Made by a program: the position numbers and the translations under genes. A DNA stretch of 64,000 bases from Mucinivorans hirudinis (GTDB lineage Bacteria; Bacteroidota; Bacteroidia; Bacteroidales; Rikenellaceae): the NCBI GenBank assembly GCA_000723505.1, contig HG934468.1, positions 1,520,798 through 1,584,797 on the forward strand, read 5' to 3'. This document shows, piece after piece, positions 35,111-43,516 of this stretch (positions are counted from its first letter, which is position 1; every line of letters begins with the position of its first letter). Below the pieces are notes generated by a model. That model did not search any database, was not told the origin of the DNA, and worked only from the letters and a program-made list of their open reading frames with translations.

Positions 35111-36201
35111 ACACGCAAGAATTTACTGTTTTTGAACATTATATATAGTAGTGCGAAAACTATCGAAACGCTGCCCAGTTCGAGTATAAAGGGATAGTAA
35201 TCTCCCGTATATTGCTCCAAACCGTGCAAGAGCACTCGCGCCGTGCCGCGGAACAGACCAAGCTGCGAGACAACATAAGCCAAAATTGAATTTGTGCCGT
35301 AAATGCGCAACCAATCAATCCACTTATACCAACCCTTGACATCTGCCAACCAATAGAATAGCGCCAGCAATAGGAGCGAGTAGCCGCTACTGACCATCAC
35401 CATAGAGCTTGTCCAAATGGGTTTAATCACCGGCAGCCACAACCCCCAAATCCAACCCGCAGCCACCGCAGCCACCCCCGCAAGAGCCAACCGCGCCGCC
35501 TTACCATTGCCGCTTGCTGCCGAATTTTTGAGGAAATCACCCGCCAACATCCCCGACATCACCGTTACAACAAAGGTGAGCGAGGAGATAATCCAAGTAT
35601 AGAAATACCACGGCGAGAACTCCACTCCACCATCCTCAGTCCACTGTGCCCCATCTCGGAAGCCCCCCAACACGGCTCTATCCACACTTTCTGCATAGTT
35701 ACCGGCTTGAGAGTAGTCCCCGCCCAAAGCCATCAAAGCCCAATAGAGCAGCAGCAGTGATGCTGCAATAAGATAGTTTGTGCGTGCGGAAAAGTTCAGG
35801 AAAAATATTGCCGAAAAGGCATAGCCTACGGCAATGGCTTGCAGGGTGTTACTAAAAAGTTTCCACTGAGAAGGGTCTAACGAGAGCAGATTGCCCTGCA
35901 CCACCATACCAAACACCCAGAGCAACGCCACACGCTTGGCTATTCGCCAAGCAAACACACCCTTAGCCTGATTTTTGTATTTGGTGAGCGCAAAGGGAAT
36001 CGTTACACCCGACATAAACATAAAGAGGGGCATCACCAAATCCCACGCCGTGAATCCCTCCCACGAGCAGTGGGTAAATTGGCTCTTGATAGCCACCAAC
36101 CACTCTGCCTGTGGGGGAAACTTCATCAAGAGCGGACAGAATGCCACCAACATAAAGAGGTCAAACCCACGCAGCAGGTCGAGAGAGCGCAATCTTTGCA
36201 T
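35107..36201 (-). CDS. Membrane acyltransferase of the DUF5009 / heparan-glucosaminide acetyltransferase-like family
   Basis: The 364-residue polytopic membrane protein has about ten hydrophobic helices. It begins with the family start RLRSLDLLRGFDLFMLV and contains DLVMPLFMFMSGVTIPFAL and RIAKRVALLWVFG. Relatives acetylate terminal glucosamine of heparan sulfate across a membrane. The bacterial members are uncharacterised but may acetylate envelope sugars. It lies 30 nt after thiE and overlaps apbE by 4 nt, an unexpected companion for thiamine genes. Confidence 0.82.
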   Translation of the reverse strand: MQRLRSLDLLRGFDLFMLVAFCPLLMKFPPQAEWLVAIKSQFTHCSWEGFTAWDLVMPLFMFMSGVTIPFALTKYKNQAKGVFAWRIAKRVALLWVFGMVVQGNLLSLDPSQWKLFSNTLQAIAVGYAFSAIFFLNFSARTNYLIAASLLLLYWALMALGGDYSQAGNYAESVDRAVLGGFRDGAQWTEDGGVEFSPWYFYTWIISSLTFVVTVMSGMLAGDFLKNSAASGNGKAARLALAGVAAVAAGWIWGLWLPVIKPIWTSSMVMVSSGYSLLLLALFYWLADVKGWYKWIDWLRIYGTNSILAYVVSQLGLFRGTARVLLHGLEQYTGDYYPFILELGSVSIVFALLYIMFKNSKFLRV

Positions 36202-36231
36202 AGTTTTTCACAGGTTTGCTTTGTACGGTTA

Positions 36232-36837
36232 TCAACCGCCACTTTTTCGCAAAGTTAGCAAAATTTCTTTGATTCGCTCCTCCGTTTTTTCACTTTCCAT
36301 CAAGTGGCGCACCAAGCAGACGCTTTTCGCACCCGCATCCAATACCTCATTAATGTTATGAGGAAAAATTCCTCCGATGGCAACCACGGGAACGGGCGAT
36401 AGCTCCACAACGCGGCGCAAGCTATCAAGTCCCACAGTAGGGTCGGGTTTTTCTTTGGTTGTTGTGGGAAAGATGGGTCCGAAACCGATGTAGGCGGGAC
36501 GGTGGGCAAGTGCTGCCTGAGCCTGCTCGAGGGAGTGGGTCGAAAGCCCGATGGGCATATCGCCCACAATCTGCCGTGCAAGCTCAATGGGCATATCCTC
36601 CTGCCCGAGATGGAGCATATCAGCCCCGACTACCGCGGCAATATCTGCACGGTCGTTCACCACAAAGCGTGTGGCTGTGTTGCGCGTAACGCGGCGAATC
36701 TCCATTGCGGCGACAATCAACTCCCTGTCCGAGAGGTGTTTTTCGCGCAGTTGGAGGTAGCCGATACCTTGGCGAACACAAATCTGTGCTATCTCAGTGT
36801 AAGATAGCACAGCTTTGGTAATAATCACATAGAGCAT
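36232..36837 (-). CDS. thiE: Thiamine-phosphate synthase
   Basis: ThiE joins hydroxymethylpyrimidine diphosphate and the thiazole phosphate to form thiamine phosphate. The 201-residue TIM barrel has the family segments YLQLREKHLS, FVVNDRADIAAVVGADMLHLGQEDMP (Mg/pyrophosphate site), YIGFGPIFPTTTK and VVAIGGIFPHNINEV. It follows thi4 with a 1-nt gap and is under the same TPP riboswitch. The thiazole partner is made by Thi4 instead of ThiG in this cluster. Confidence 0.95.
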   Translation of the reverse strand: MLYVIITKAVLSYTEIAQICVRQGIGYLQLREKHLSDRELIVAAMEIRRVTRNTATRFVVNDRADIAAVVGADMLHLGQEDMPIELARQIVGDMPIGLSTHSLEQAQAALAHRPAYIGFGPIFPTTTKEKPDPTVGLDSLRRVVELSPVPVVAIGGIFPHNINEVLDAGAKSVCLVRHLMESEKTEERIKEILLTLRKSGG

Positions 36838-36838
36838 T

Positions 36839-37603
36839 TTAGAGGGAGTCGCAAATCATCTGTGCCGCCTTCTTGCCCGAGAGTAGCATTCCCCCAAAGA
36901 TTGGACCCATACGGAAGCTGCCGCTCACGCCGTTCGCCGCCATACCCGAGACAAACAGACCGGGGTAAATCTCCTTGGTATTCTCAACCGTGGTACGCTC
37001 CGCCTCTTCGATTGACAGGGAGCGTTCGCCGATGACCTCACCCGTGGGGGTATTGAGCCGCACACCATTTTTGCGCGCCACCAACCGTGCTATTGCGCAG
37101 TCGTGCCCCGTACCCTCGAGCACGGCTGTTGCCATAATCACCAGCGGGTCTACGTGCATCCCCTCGCGAATGACCGGTGCCCAGTTCACAACCAAGCCGG
37201 CAACCCTCTCATCTTTGAAGACCACATCCTCCACCGAGTAGCAATTAAAAATCGTTGCCCCCGCCCGCGTTGCCGCGTAGATAAGTGCGGCAGTGGCGTG
37301 CACCGAGTCCACCAAGTAGGCATCCCCCCGGTAGTGGCGATAACTCACCCCCAACTCCTCTAAAATAGGCAGGGCATCAGACTGAACCACAATGTCATTA
37401 AACATCATAGCTCCGCCCCACATACCACCTCCCGGAGCAAGTTTACGCTCAAATAGAGCCACGCGCCTGCCCGCCTTAGCCAAGTAATAGGCAGCCACAA
37501 GACCCGACGGACCACCACCCACGATGGCTACATCGAGCACAAGATTCCTTCGGAGTTTGTCGAAGTACGATTCGACAATGCCGGCAGATACAATTTTTTC
37601 CAT
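36839..37603 (-). CDS. thi4: Thi4-type thiazole synthase, non-Cys (sulfide-using) form
   Basis: Thi4 makes the thiazole moiety of thiamine from NAD, glycine and sulfur. The 254-residue protein has the dinucleotide-binding motif VGGGPSG at 28-34, FERKLAPGGGMWGG, and the C-terminal GMAANGVSGSFRMGPIFGGML. At the position of the yeast sulfur-donor cysteine it has H150 (GMHVDP), as in archaeal enzymes that use free sulfide and turn over many times. This would suit a sulfidic anaerobic habitat. It is the first gene after the TPP riboswitch and is followed by thiE 1 nt later. Confidence 0.95.
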   Translation of the reverse strand: MEKIVSAGIVESYFDKLRRNLVLDVAIVGGGPSGLVAAYYLAKAGRRVALFERKLAPGGGMWGGAMMFNDIVVQSDALPILEELGVSYRHYRGDAYLVDSVHATAALIYAATRAGATIFNCYSVEDVVFKDERVAGLVVNWAPVIREGMHVDPLVIMATAVLEGTGHDCAIARLVARKNGVRLNTPTGEVIGERSLSIEEAERTTVENTKEIYPGLFVSGMAANGVSGSFRMGPIFGGMLLSGKKAAQMICDSL

Positions 37604-37680
37604 ACAATATTGATTTTGCGAGCCGACAAATAGAGGCTTTTTGCCGCGCCCTAGGTTCTTATTATTTCCCAGAAAAAAAC

Positions 37681-37775
37681 ATCCCTAACGGCAGCATTAC
37701 CTGCATCAGGTTCAATGGGTATAATCTCAGCCGCCGCGCCACGCCCAGAAGAACGCACACCAACAGCACCCCTAT
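37681..37775 (-). promoter_or_regulatory. TPP (THI-box) riboswitch upstream of thi4
   Basis: On the minus strand the region reads as a TPP aptamer: GGGGTGC at the start, the pyrimidine-sensor block GGCTGAGATTATACCC, the pyrophosphate-sensor block GAACCTGATGCAGGTAATGC, and a closing GTTAGGGA. A seven-T tract (37673-37679) follows at once, but I could not settle on a terminator or anti-terminator pairing. It lies 78 nt before thi4 and should repress the thi4-thiE unit when TPP is abundant. Confidence 0.95.
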
Positions 37776-37788
37776 AATAAGACGAGGT

Positions 37789-37796
37789 CAAAGGTA
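37789..37796 (-). promoter_or_regulatory. -7 box (TACCTTTG) of the thiamine operon
   Basis: The minus-strand TACCTTTG matches TAnnTTTG and ends about 14 nt before the aptamer, so the transcript would begin just ahead of the riboswitch. Confidence 0.65.
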
Positions 37797-37853
37797 CACA
37801 AATAAAGTGAAAAATGAGACCTTGCCGCGCAAATAATTTTTATGTAGAGGCTA

Positions 37854-40157
37854 TTATATTGTCATCTTCACTCCAATGAATACCATTCGGGGAAATGCCG
37901 GACCATAGATGTAACCTGCATCACGAAGGGCGCCCTTGTCAATATCTCGCTGAAAGGAGTTCAGCATATTTTTCACTCCGCCGCTAAGTTGAATATTGAG
38001 CCCTGTACTAAAATTCAAATCATAGGCAAGACGTGTACCTAAATCCAAAAATTGAGGTGTCAGTGTCTGCGCGTCACTCTCGATATATCCGGCATAGTGC
38101 TGAACTAACATCTCTCCGGTGTAGTTGGCGGTCAGCGAAGCAGAAAAATTTTTGATAGGTATGTAGTTGAGAGCTATATAGCCATACTCGTCGGGCGAAC
38201 GAAACATTCGTTGCTGTGGCTCTAGCTCCTCATTTTCAGACCATTTGAGAGGTTCTTTATAGCGACTACTTTGAATTGTAAATCCGGCATCGAGAATCAA
38301 CTTTGGTGAAAATCCAATCTTTGCTTCCAGATTAACCCCTTTGATGATTGCTCCTGAGGCGTTGCGACGCTCAAGTAGTAGATTTCCCTTACTATCACGT
38401 CCATTCTCCACAAGAGTAAAGACATCATCCAAATCTGTATAAAACCCCTCTATCAAGAGGTTAGCCTGAATGCCTGCAAAACTATGATATAGGTCAACGG
38501 AGCCACTGATGCTCTGCGAGTATTCAGGGCGAAGATTGGGGTCAATGGAAATAATGGCAACCTCACCACCAACTGCTGCAACGTGCAAATCTTCCTCGTA
38601 AGCCTGCGGAGCACGGTAGCCACTTGCGTAGCTGGTGCGCAAGCCTACGGCTTCGATTGGGGTGTACCGTAAGTTTGCACGCGGGCTGAAAATCGCATTC
38701 CGCACCTTGTTGTGCTTGTCCAATCGTCCGCCAAGCAGAAGGCTAAACCGCTCACTCTGCCACTCGTTTTGCACGAATGCACCATAAGTGATGCTGCTCT
38801 GTTCGATGGTGCGATTGTATCCCAACATCTTGTCATTAAGAAAATTATTACTATACTCAGCACCTATTGTCAATTCCGATGGCATAAAGATGAGCCTGTT
38901 CAATCGGCAGGCATACTGTCCGCCGCCAATAAAAGTGAAGTCTTTGGTAGAGCCATAAGCGTCAAGGTTTTGATTAGTACCAAAGTAGCTTTGGCGGTCA
39001 ATGTTTTGCAACGATGTATAGATGCTCAAGCGGTGTTTGTAATCCTCCGTAAAGAGGTCATATTTAACTCCTCCTCCATTGATGTTGTGGCGGAGCTGCT
39101 CGGCAACGTCAGCATCGTGTGGCGGACGCTCCAGTTTATTTCCACCGCGGCGATACTCTCTAATATGGTGGTACTCTGCTGTAAGGCGGGAAGATGAGGT
39201 TAGTTTGTAGTACCCCCTAAAACCGATTGTTTCGGACTCGACTGTGGGAATTTCAGAAAACCCATCGCCATCCCTATCATACGCATCACGATTTTTGACC
39301 ATACCGAAAAGATAAATACCTGCTCGATAATCGTCAGTTACAAATGAGCCGTTTAGAGTTGTATTCACGTCTGCACCACCCTTGTCATAAAAGTTAGTGC
39401 TATTAGACAATGACACTGAATTACGCAGAGGCTCTTTGGTTATAATATTGACCACCCCACCGATAGCATTGCTCCCAAAGAGTGCAGAACCGCCACCACG
39501 GATAACCTCGACTCTCTCTATCATCGAAGCTGGCAACTGCTCCAATCCATAGACAGTTGCCAAGGAGCTGAAAATGGGACGAGAATCTAATAAAATTTGA
39601 GAGTACTGCCCCTCAAGTCCATTAATCCGTAGTTGTGGCACACCGCAATTAGAGCAGGTATACTCCACTCGTAGACCCGATTGGAAATTCATCACCTCAG
39701 CGACATTGTTTGATGCTGTACTCTCGAAGAGTTTGCCAGAAACAACATTAACAATGGTCGATGACTCTCGTTTGTTGGTCTCATTTCTGCTACCCGTTAC
39801 CACCACTTGGTCGATAGCAATAAGCTGCGGGCGAAGTGATATCTTTATTTCGATAGTTTTATTTGGCTCAACATCAATCGGTTGCTCTATTGACTCATAA
39901 CCTGTAAACGAGGCAAAGAGCGTATGTTTACCCAGAGGGAGATTTTTCAATAGAAAGTGTCCGGAACCATCCGAGAGCGCGCCAAAGGTTGTTCCTTTGA
40001 TGCCGATTGATACGTAAGGGATGTGCTCGCCTGATTCCGAGTCAATTATGTGTCCGGTGATATGTGCATCTGTGCGAACCGCATTTTTGTTTTGCGCAGT
40101 CACTGCGCATATACCAATAAGGAGCAGTGCAACTACTCCTATAATATATGATTTCAT
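37854..40157 (-). CDS. TonB-dependent outer-membrane receptor with carboxypeptidase-regulatory-like domain
   Basis: The 767-residue protein has a signal peptide (cleaved near VTA-Q), a regulatory-like beta domain at about 28-115, a plug and a 22-strand barrel. The plug carries the Cys-pair segment EYTCSNCGVPQLRINGL, then QILLDSRPIF and RVEVIRGGGSALFGSNAIGG. This class is usually linked to metal or metallophore uptake rather than glycans, since it is not SusC-like. A small His-rich membrane protein lies directly upstream on the same strand (203-nt gap), which fits a metal. The ligand is not known. Confidence 0.88.
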   Translation of the reverse strand: MKSYIIGVVALLLIGICAVTAQNKNAVRTDAHITGHIIDSESGEHIPYVSIGIKGTTFGALSDGSGHFLLKNLPLGKHTLFASFTGYESIEQPIDVEPNKTIEIKISLRPQLIAIDQVVVTGSRNETNKRESSTIVNVVSGKLFESTASNNVAEVMNFQSGLRVEYTCSNCGVPQLRINGLEGQYSQILLDSRPIFSSLATVYGLEQLPASMIERVEVIRGGGSALFGSNAIGGVVNIITKEPLRNSVSLSNSTNFYDKGGADVNTTLNGSFVTDDYRAGIYLFGMVKNRDAYDRDGDGFSEIPTVESETIGFRGYYKLTSSSRLTAEYHHIREYRRGGNKLERPPHDADVAEQLRHNINGGGVKYDLFTEDYKHRLSIYTSLQNIDRQSYFGTNQNLDAYGSTKDFTFIGGGQYACRLNRLIFMPSELTIGAEYSNNFLNDKMLGYNRTIEQSSITYGAFVQNEWQSERFSLLLGGRLDKHNKVRNAIFSPRANLRYTPIEAVGLRTSYASGYRAPQAYEEDLHVAAVGGEVAIISIDPNLRPEYSQSISGSVDLYHSFAGIQANLLIEGFYTDLDDVFTLVENGRDSKGNLLLERRNASGAIIKGVNLEAKIGFSPKLILDAGFTIQSSRYKEPLKWSENEELEPQQRMFRSPDEYGYIALNYIPIKNFSASLTANYTGEMLVQHYAGYIESDAQTLTPQFLDLGTRLAYDLNFSTGLNIQLSGGVKNMLNSFQRDIDKGALRDAGYIYGPAFPRMVFIGVKMTI

Positions 40158-40356
40158 TGTTTGATTTTGAATTGGTTGCTATTGTTTTTTTTAGAATAAC
40201 TGAGAAACTGTCTAAATTTCGCTTTCCATAGCTCTTTCTTACAATTTCATCGTTATCACCCGCATAAAAAATCATCACATAAGTCAATTACACTTATGTT
40301 TTTGTTACGGGGTAAGAGGTGACCTTGAACAAAGCATCTGCCCGAAATTATCCTAG

Positions 40357-40376
40357 TTGTTCAATGCCGAGTCAAT
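40357..40376 (+). repeat. Intergenic repeat copy overlapping the end of the His-rich gene
   Basis: TTGTTCAATGCCGAGTCAAT matches the core repeat found elsewhere. Its left part provides the final codons and stop of the minus-strand His-rich gene. Confidence 0.5.
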
Positions 40377-40708
40377 GAAACCGGAGGAGCTCTCAGAGAC
40401 GAGAGCGGAATATAAAAAGTAATAATCCTTTCCTGCGATGGGTCATCACGAAAGACGGCACATTTGAGCAGAAACGGCGAAGCAACTACGGCAGCAACCA
40501 AGAAGATAAGATTCGAGAGCGAATCAATGGTATTAAGCGCCAACGTAGTGTGGCTGTGGGATGCAGTAGGGAGATATGGGTGCGAGTGGGTAATCCTTCC
40601 CCAATCGTAAGTATGGGTGTGAGAAAAGAGCGTAAGTGAAGCCCAGTAGCTTGCAAAGAGAGCTACGAGCAATACCGAAAATATCTTACGCAATTCTTTT
40701 CTTCTCAT
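40361..40708 (-). CDS. Small His-rich membrane protein, possible metal-uptake accessory
   Basis: The protein has about 115 residues. The N-terminal hydrophobic helix (VLLVALFASYWASLTLF) is followed by a His cluster: HTHTYDWGRITHSHPY, then SHSH, then a second hydrophobic segment. Similar short His-rich proteins accompany TonB receptors in Bacteroidetes, and a metal-binding role is inferred. The ATG at 40708 is preferred to the one at 40720, because a -7 box at 40718-40725 would put the transcript start between them. The stop codon falls within a copy of the AATGCCGAGT repeat. Confidence 0.68.
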   Translation of the reverse strand: MRRKELRKIFSVLLVALFASYWASLTLFSHTHTYDWGRITHSHPYLPTASHSHTTLALNTIDSLSNLIFLVAAVVASPFLLKCAVFRDDPSQERIITFYIPLSSLRAPPVSLTRH

Positions 40709-40717
40709 ATCTTGGCA

Positions 40718-40725
40718 CAAAGATA
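40718..40725 (-). promoter_or_regulatory. -7 box (TATCTTTG) for the His-rich gene; near-leaderless
   Basis: The minus-strand TATCTTTG matches TAnnTTTG and ends 9 nt before the ATG at 40708, so a leader of at most a few nt is expected. Confidence 0.55.
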
Positions 40726-41081
40726 ATATGAAATTTATTAAGAAATAGTAAATTTTGGTTTTGAACCATTTCTAAGGGGACTTCTAAAAATTAAACAAAA
40801 ATGTGGAGGTTTCTTTTTTCGATGATATTTTTACACCTAGTCAGTGGCATATGGGTGTCGGGTTAATAACTTGACTTGCGGTTAAATCACTGAAAAAGAA
40901 CCAATCAAAAAGTTATTTAACAAGTCGTTAAAATTCAAGTGATTTCTCAAAATATGAATGAAAATCCCTCGCAATGAGGTCTGAAGGTGAAACTTAAACA
41001 GATTTTTATAAAAATTTCTTGTTTTTTCAAAAATTTTGTATATTTACGGAACAATAACTACAAAAATCAAACTTAAAGAAT
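40726..41081. other. Gene-free stretch upstream of the EF-G paralogue with repeat modules
   Basis: No gene is seen. GGGGACTTCTAAAAATTA at 40776-40793 belongs to a second recurring intergenic motif, and 40848-40869 is a perfect inverted copy of 48219-48240. The last 60 nt are A/T-rich. They contain TATATTTA at 41039-41046, one base off a -7 box, which could drive the EF-G paralogue. Confidence 0.45.
40848..40869 (-). repeat. 22-nt repeat, inverted partner of 48219-48240
   Basis: The 22 nt are an exact reverse complement of 48219-48240, about 7.4 kb away. Both copies sit in intergenic DNA and contain a CATATG and a GGGTTAATAA part. A degenerate copy occurs near 43275-43293. Confidence 0.7.
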
Positions 41082-43238
41082 ATGAAAAACTACAAAACCT
41101 CCGAAATCAGGAATATTGTGCTGCTCGGTCACTCGGGCAGCGGTAAGACGACCCTTGCCGAAGCGATGGCTTTTGAGGGTAAAGTTATTGACCGCCGCGG
41201 TAGTGTCGAGGCTGAAAATACACTCTCGGACTACTCGGATGTCGAACACCTCTATAAGCGCTCAATCTTCTCAACGATGCTCTACACCGAGTTTATGAAT
41301 AATAAGCTAAATATCATTGACGCTCCCGGTTCGGACGACTTTTGCGGTTCGCTCTTTAGCGCCTTCAAGGTTGCCGACACCGGAATTTTGGTAGTCAATG
41401 CCACAGCGGGTGTTGAGGTGGGCACTGAAATCCACGCACGCTATGCAAGTAAGCTGGGAAAGCCTCTTATCGCTGCCGTAAATCAACTGGACAATGAAAA
41501 GGCAAATTGGGAATCAACAGTAGATTCTATCAAGGCAAGTTCGGAGCTCAGACCTGTACTGGTACAATATCCCGTAAATGCGGGGGTGGGTTTCGATAGC
41601 TTCATTGATGTACTCACAATGAAGATGTATAAATTCAAGGCGGACACGGGCGAGCGCACCGAAATGGAGATACCGGCAGAGGAGATGGACAAGGCTACCG
41701 AACTGCACAATGAACTGGTGGAGGCTGCTGCCGAAAATGAAGAGGTGTTGATGGAGAAGTTTTTCGAGGAGGGTACTCTACCCATACAGGATGTGCGCCG
41801 CGGTTTGAAGCTCGGCATTGCACGACGCGGCATTATGCCCATTTTCTGTCTGTCCGCTCGCAAGGATATTGGGGTTAAACGGTTGATGGAGTTTGTTATC
41901 AACTCGGCTCCCGCACCCGCCGATGCTCCGTCATTCGTCACCGTTGAAGGCAAGGAGGTTAAAACCGATAGCGCTGCTCCTACGACTATATTTATCTACA
42001 AAACCTCACTCGAACAACATATTGGCGAGGTTTGTTATTTCCGTGTGGTCAGTGGTAGGGTCACAGAAGGTCAGGAGCTTGTGAATCAGACAACGGGTAA
42101 TAAAGAGAAAATATCTCAACTCTTCTGTGTGGCAGGGCGCAATCGCCAGAAGGTGACCGAATTGGAGGCTGGTGATGTGGGTTGCACCGTGAAGCTCAAG
42201 GGCACGAAGGTCAGTCACACTTTGGCTCAGGTGGGTTATGACTGTAAACTTGCCCCCATTGAGTTCCCCGCAGCGCGTTATCGTTGTGCAATCAGGGCTA
42301 AGAACACGGCAGACGATGAGAAGTTGGGTGAATTGCTCAATCGTGCCGCAATGGACGACCCCTCAATTTTGGTGGAGTACTCCAAGGAGTTGAAACAGAT
42401 AATTATGCAGGGTCAGGGCGAACACCACCTCAATATCCTAAAGTGGCAACTCACCAACCACAACAAGATTGACGTGGAATTCTTCCAGCCCCGTATCTCT
42501 TACCGCGAGACCATCACCAAGACGGCAACAGCCTCATATACACACAAGAAACAATCGGGCGGTGCGGGTCAATTCGGCAAGGTTTCGATGGTCATTGAGC
42601 CCTATTATGAGGGTATGCCGGCTCCGGGCAAGTACAAAATTGACGGCAAGGATACTGTTCTCAACGTCAAACAGACCGAGGAGCACGAGATGGAGTGGGG
42701 AGGTAAGTTGGTATTCTGCTCGGCGATTGTGGGTGGTGCGATTGATGCACGTTTTATGCCTGCAATTATGAAGGGTATTATGGAGAAGATGGAGGAGGGT
42801 CCTCTGACCGGTTCGCGCGCTCGCGATATTCGCGTTGTGGTGTACGATGGCAAGATGCACCCGGTGGACTCCAACGAACTTTCGTTTAAGTTGGCAGGGC
42901 GTAATGCCTTCAAGGATGCCTTCAAGGATGCCGGACCGAAGATTATGGAGCCCATTTTCAAGGTCGAAGTTATGGTTCCGGGCGAGCAGATGGGCGATGT
43001 GATGAAGGATTTACAAAACCGCCGTGCTATGATTGAGGGTATGTCCTCGTCCAAGGGGTTTGAACACCTCCACGCGCGTGTGCCCCTTGCCGAGCTCTAT
43101 CGCTACTCCACCACGCTAAGTTCGCTCACCAGTGGTCGCGCTACCTACACTATGGAGTTCGCCAGTTTCGAGCAGACCCCGGCAGATGTTCAGGAGAAGC
43201 TTCTCAAGGCTTATGCCGCAGAGGATAAGGACGAGTAG
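41082..43238 (+). CDS. Elongation factor G paralogue (EF-G2 type, GTPase motifs altered)
   Basis: The 718-residue protein has all EF-G domains, but the G domain departs from canonical EF-G. G1 is GHSGSGKTT at 16-24 (AHIDAGKTT in EF-G). G3 is DAPGSDDF at 80-87, with S84 in place of the catalytic histidine. G4 is NQLD at 134-137 instead of NKxD. Bacteroides EF-G2, reported to support translocation without GTP hydrolysis and to matter in starvation and gut colonisation, is the closest known concept. Domain IV (SYRETI, GGAGQFGKV) is intact, so it should still bind ribosomes. It stands alone and ends at a hairpin. Confidence 0.88.
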   Translation: MKNYKTSEIRNIVLLGHSGSGKTTLAEAMAFEGKVIDRRGSVEAENTLSDYSDVEHLYKRSIFSTMLYTEFMNNKLNIIDAPGSDDFCGSLFSAFKVADTGILVVNATAGVEVGTEIHARYASKLGKPLIAAVNQLDNEKANWESTVDSIKASSELRPVLVQYPVNAGVGFDSFIDVLTMKMYKFKADTGERTEMEIPAEEMDKATELHNELVEAAAENEEVLMEKFFEEGTLPIQDVRRGLKLGIARRGIMPIFCLSARKDIGVKRLMEFVINSAPAPADAPSFVTVEGKEVKTDSAAPTTIFIYKTSLEQHIGEVCYFRVVSGRVTEGQELVNQTTGNKEKISQLFCVAGRNRQKVTELEAGDVGCTVKLKGTKVSHTLAQVGYDCKLAPIEFPAARYRCAIRAKNTADDEKLGELLNRAAMDDPSILVEYSKELKQIIMQGQGEHHLNILKWQLTNHNKIDVEFFQPRISYRETITKTATASYTHKKQSGGAGQFGKVSMVIEPYYEGMPAPGKYKIDGKDTVLNVKQTEEHEMEWGGKLVFCSAIVGGAIDARFMPAIMKGIMEKMEEGPLTGSRARDIRVVVYDGKMHPVDSNELSFKLAGRNAFKDAFKDAGPKIMEPIFKVEVMVPGEQMGDVMKDLQNRRAMIEGMSSSKGFEHLHARVPLAELYRYSTTLSSLTSGRATYTMEFASFEQTPADVQEKLLKAYAAEDKDE

Positions 43239-43295
43239 TTAGAAAGTCCAATATAATATATTATTAGCTCGGCAGATAGGTGTCGGGGTAATAGC

Positions 43296-43343
43296 GACAA
43301 TGGGAGTCGGCTCGGCGCAAGTGCTAAGCCGACTCCCATTGTC
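43296..43343 (+). terminator. Long hairpin after the EF-G paralogue
   Basis: Perfect 17-nt arms (43296-43312 and 43327-43343) surround a 14-nt loop, 57 nt after the stop. There is no U-tract, so it may act as an RNA 3'-end stabiliser or a factor-aided terminator. Confidence 0.65.
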
Positions 43344-43484
43344 ACCATCAATATTGAGGAGGCTTCTGAAAATTAGCCGTTAAAACTGAAGTTTCCACCA
43401 ATTTTTCAAGATAAACGTCACAGAGACTTGCAGCGGGAGAGAAAATAGAAGAGACAAATATTATTGATTTCAACTAATTTTTAC

Positions 43485-43492
43485 TATTTTTG
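43485..43492 (+). promoter_or_regulatory. -7 box (TATTTTTG) for gpsA
   Basis: TATTTTTG matches TAnnTTTG and ends 24 nt before the gpsA ATG. A weak ATTG lies 18 bp further upstream. Confidence 0.55.
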
Positions 43493-43516
43493 TAGTTACT
43501 TTTTAATCGCAACCTT

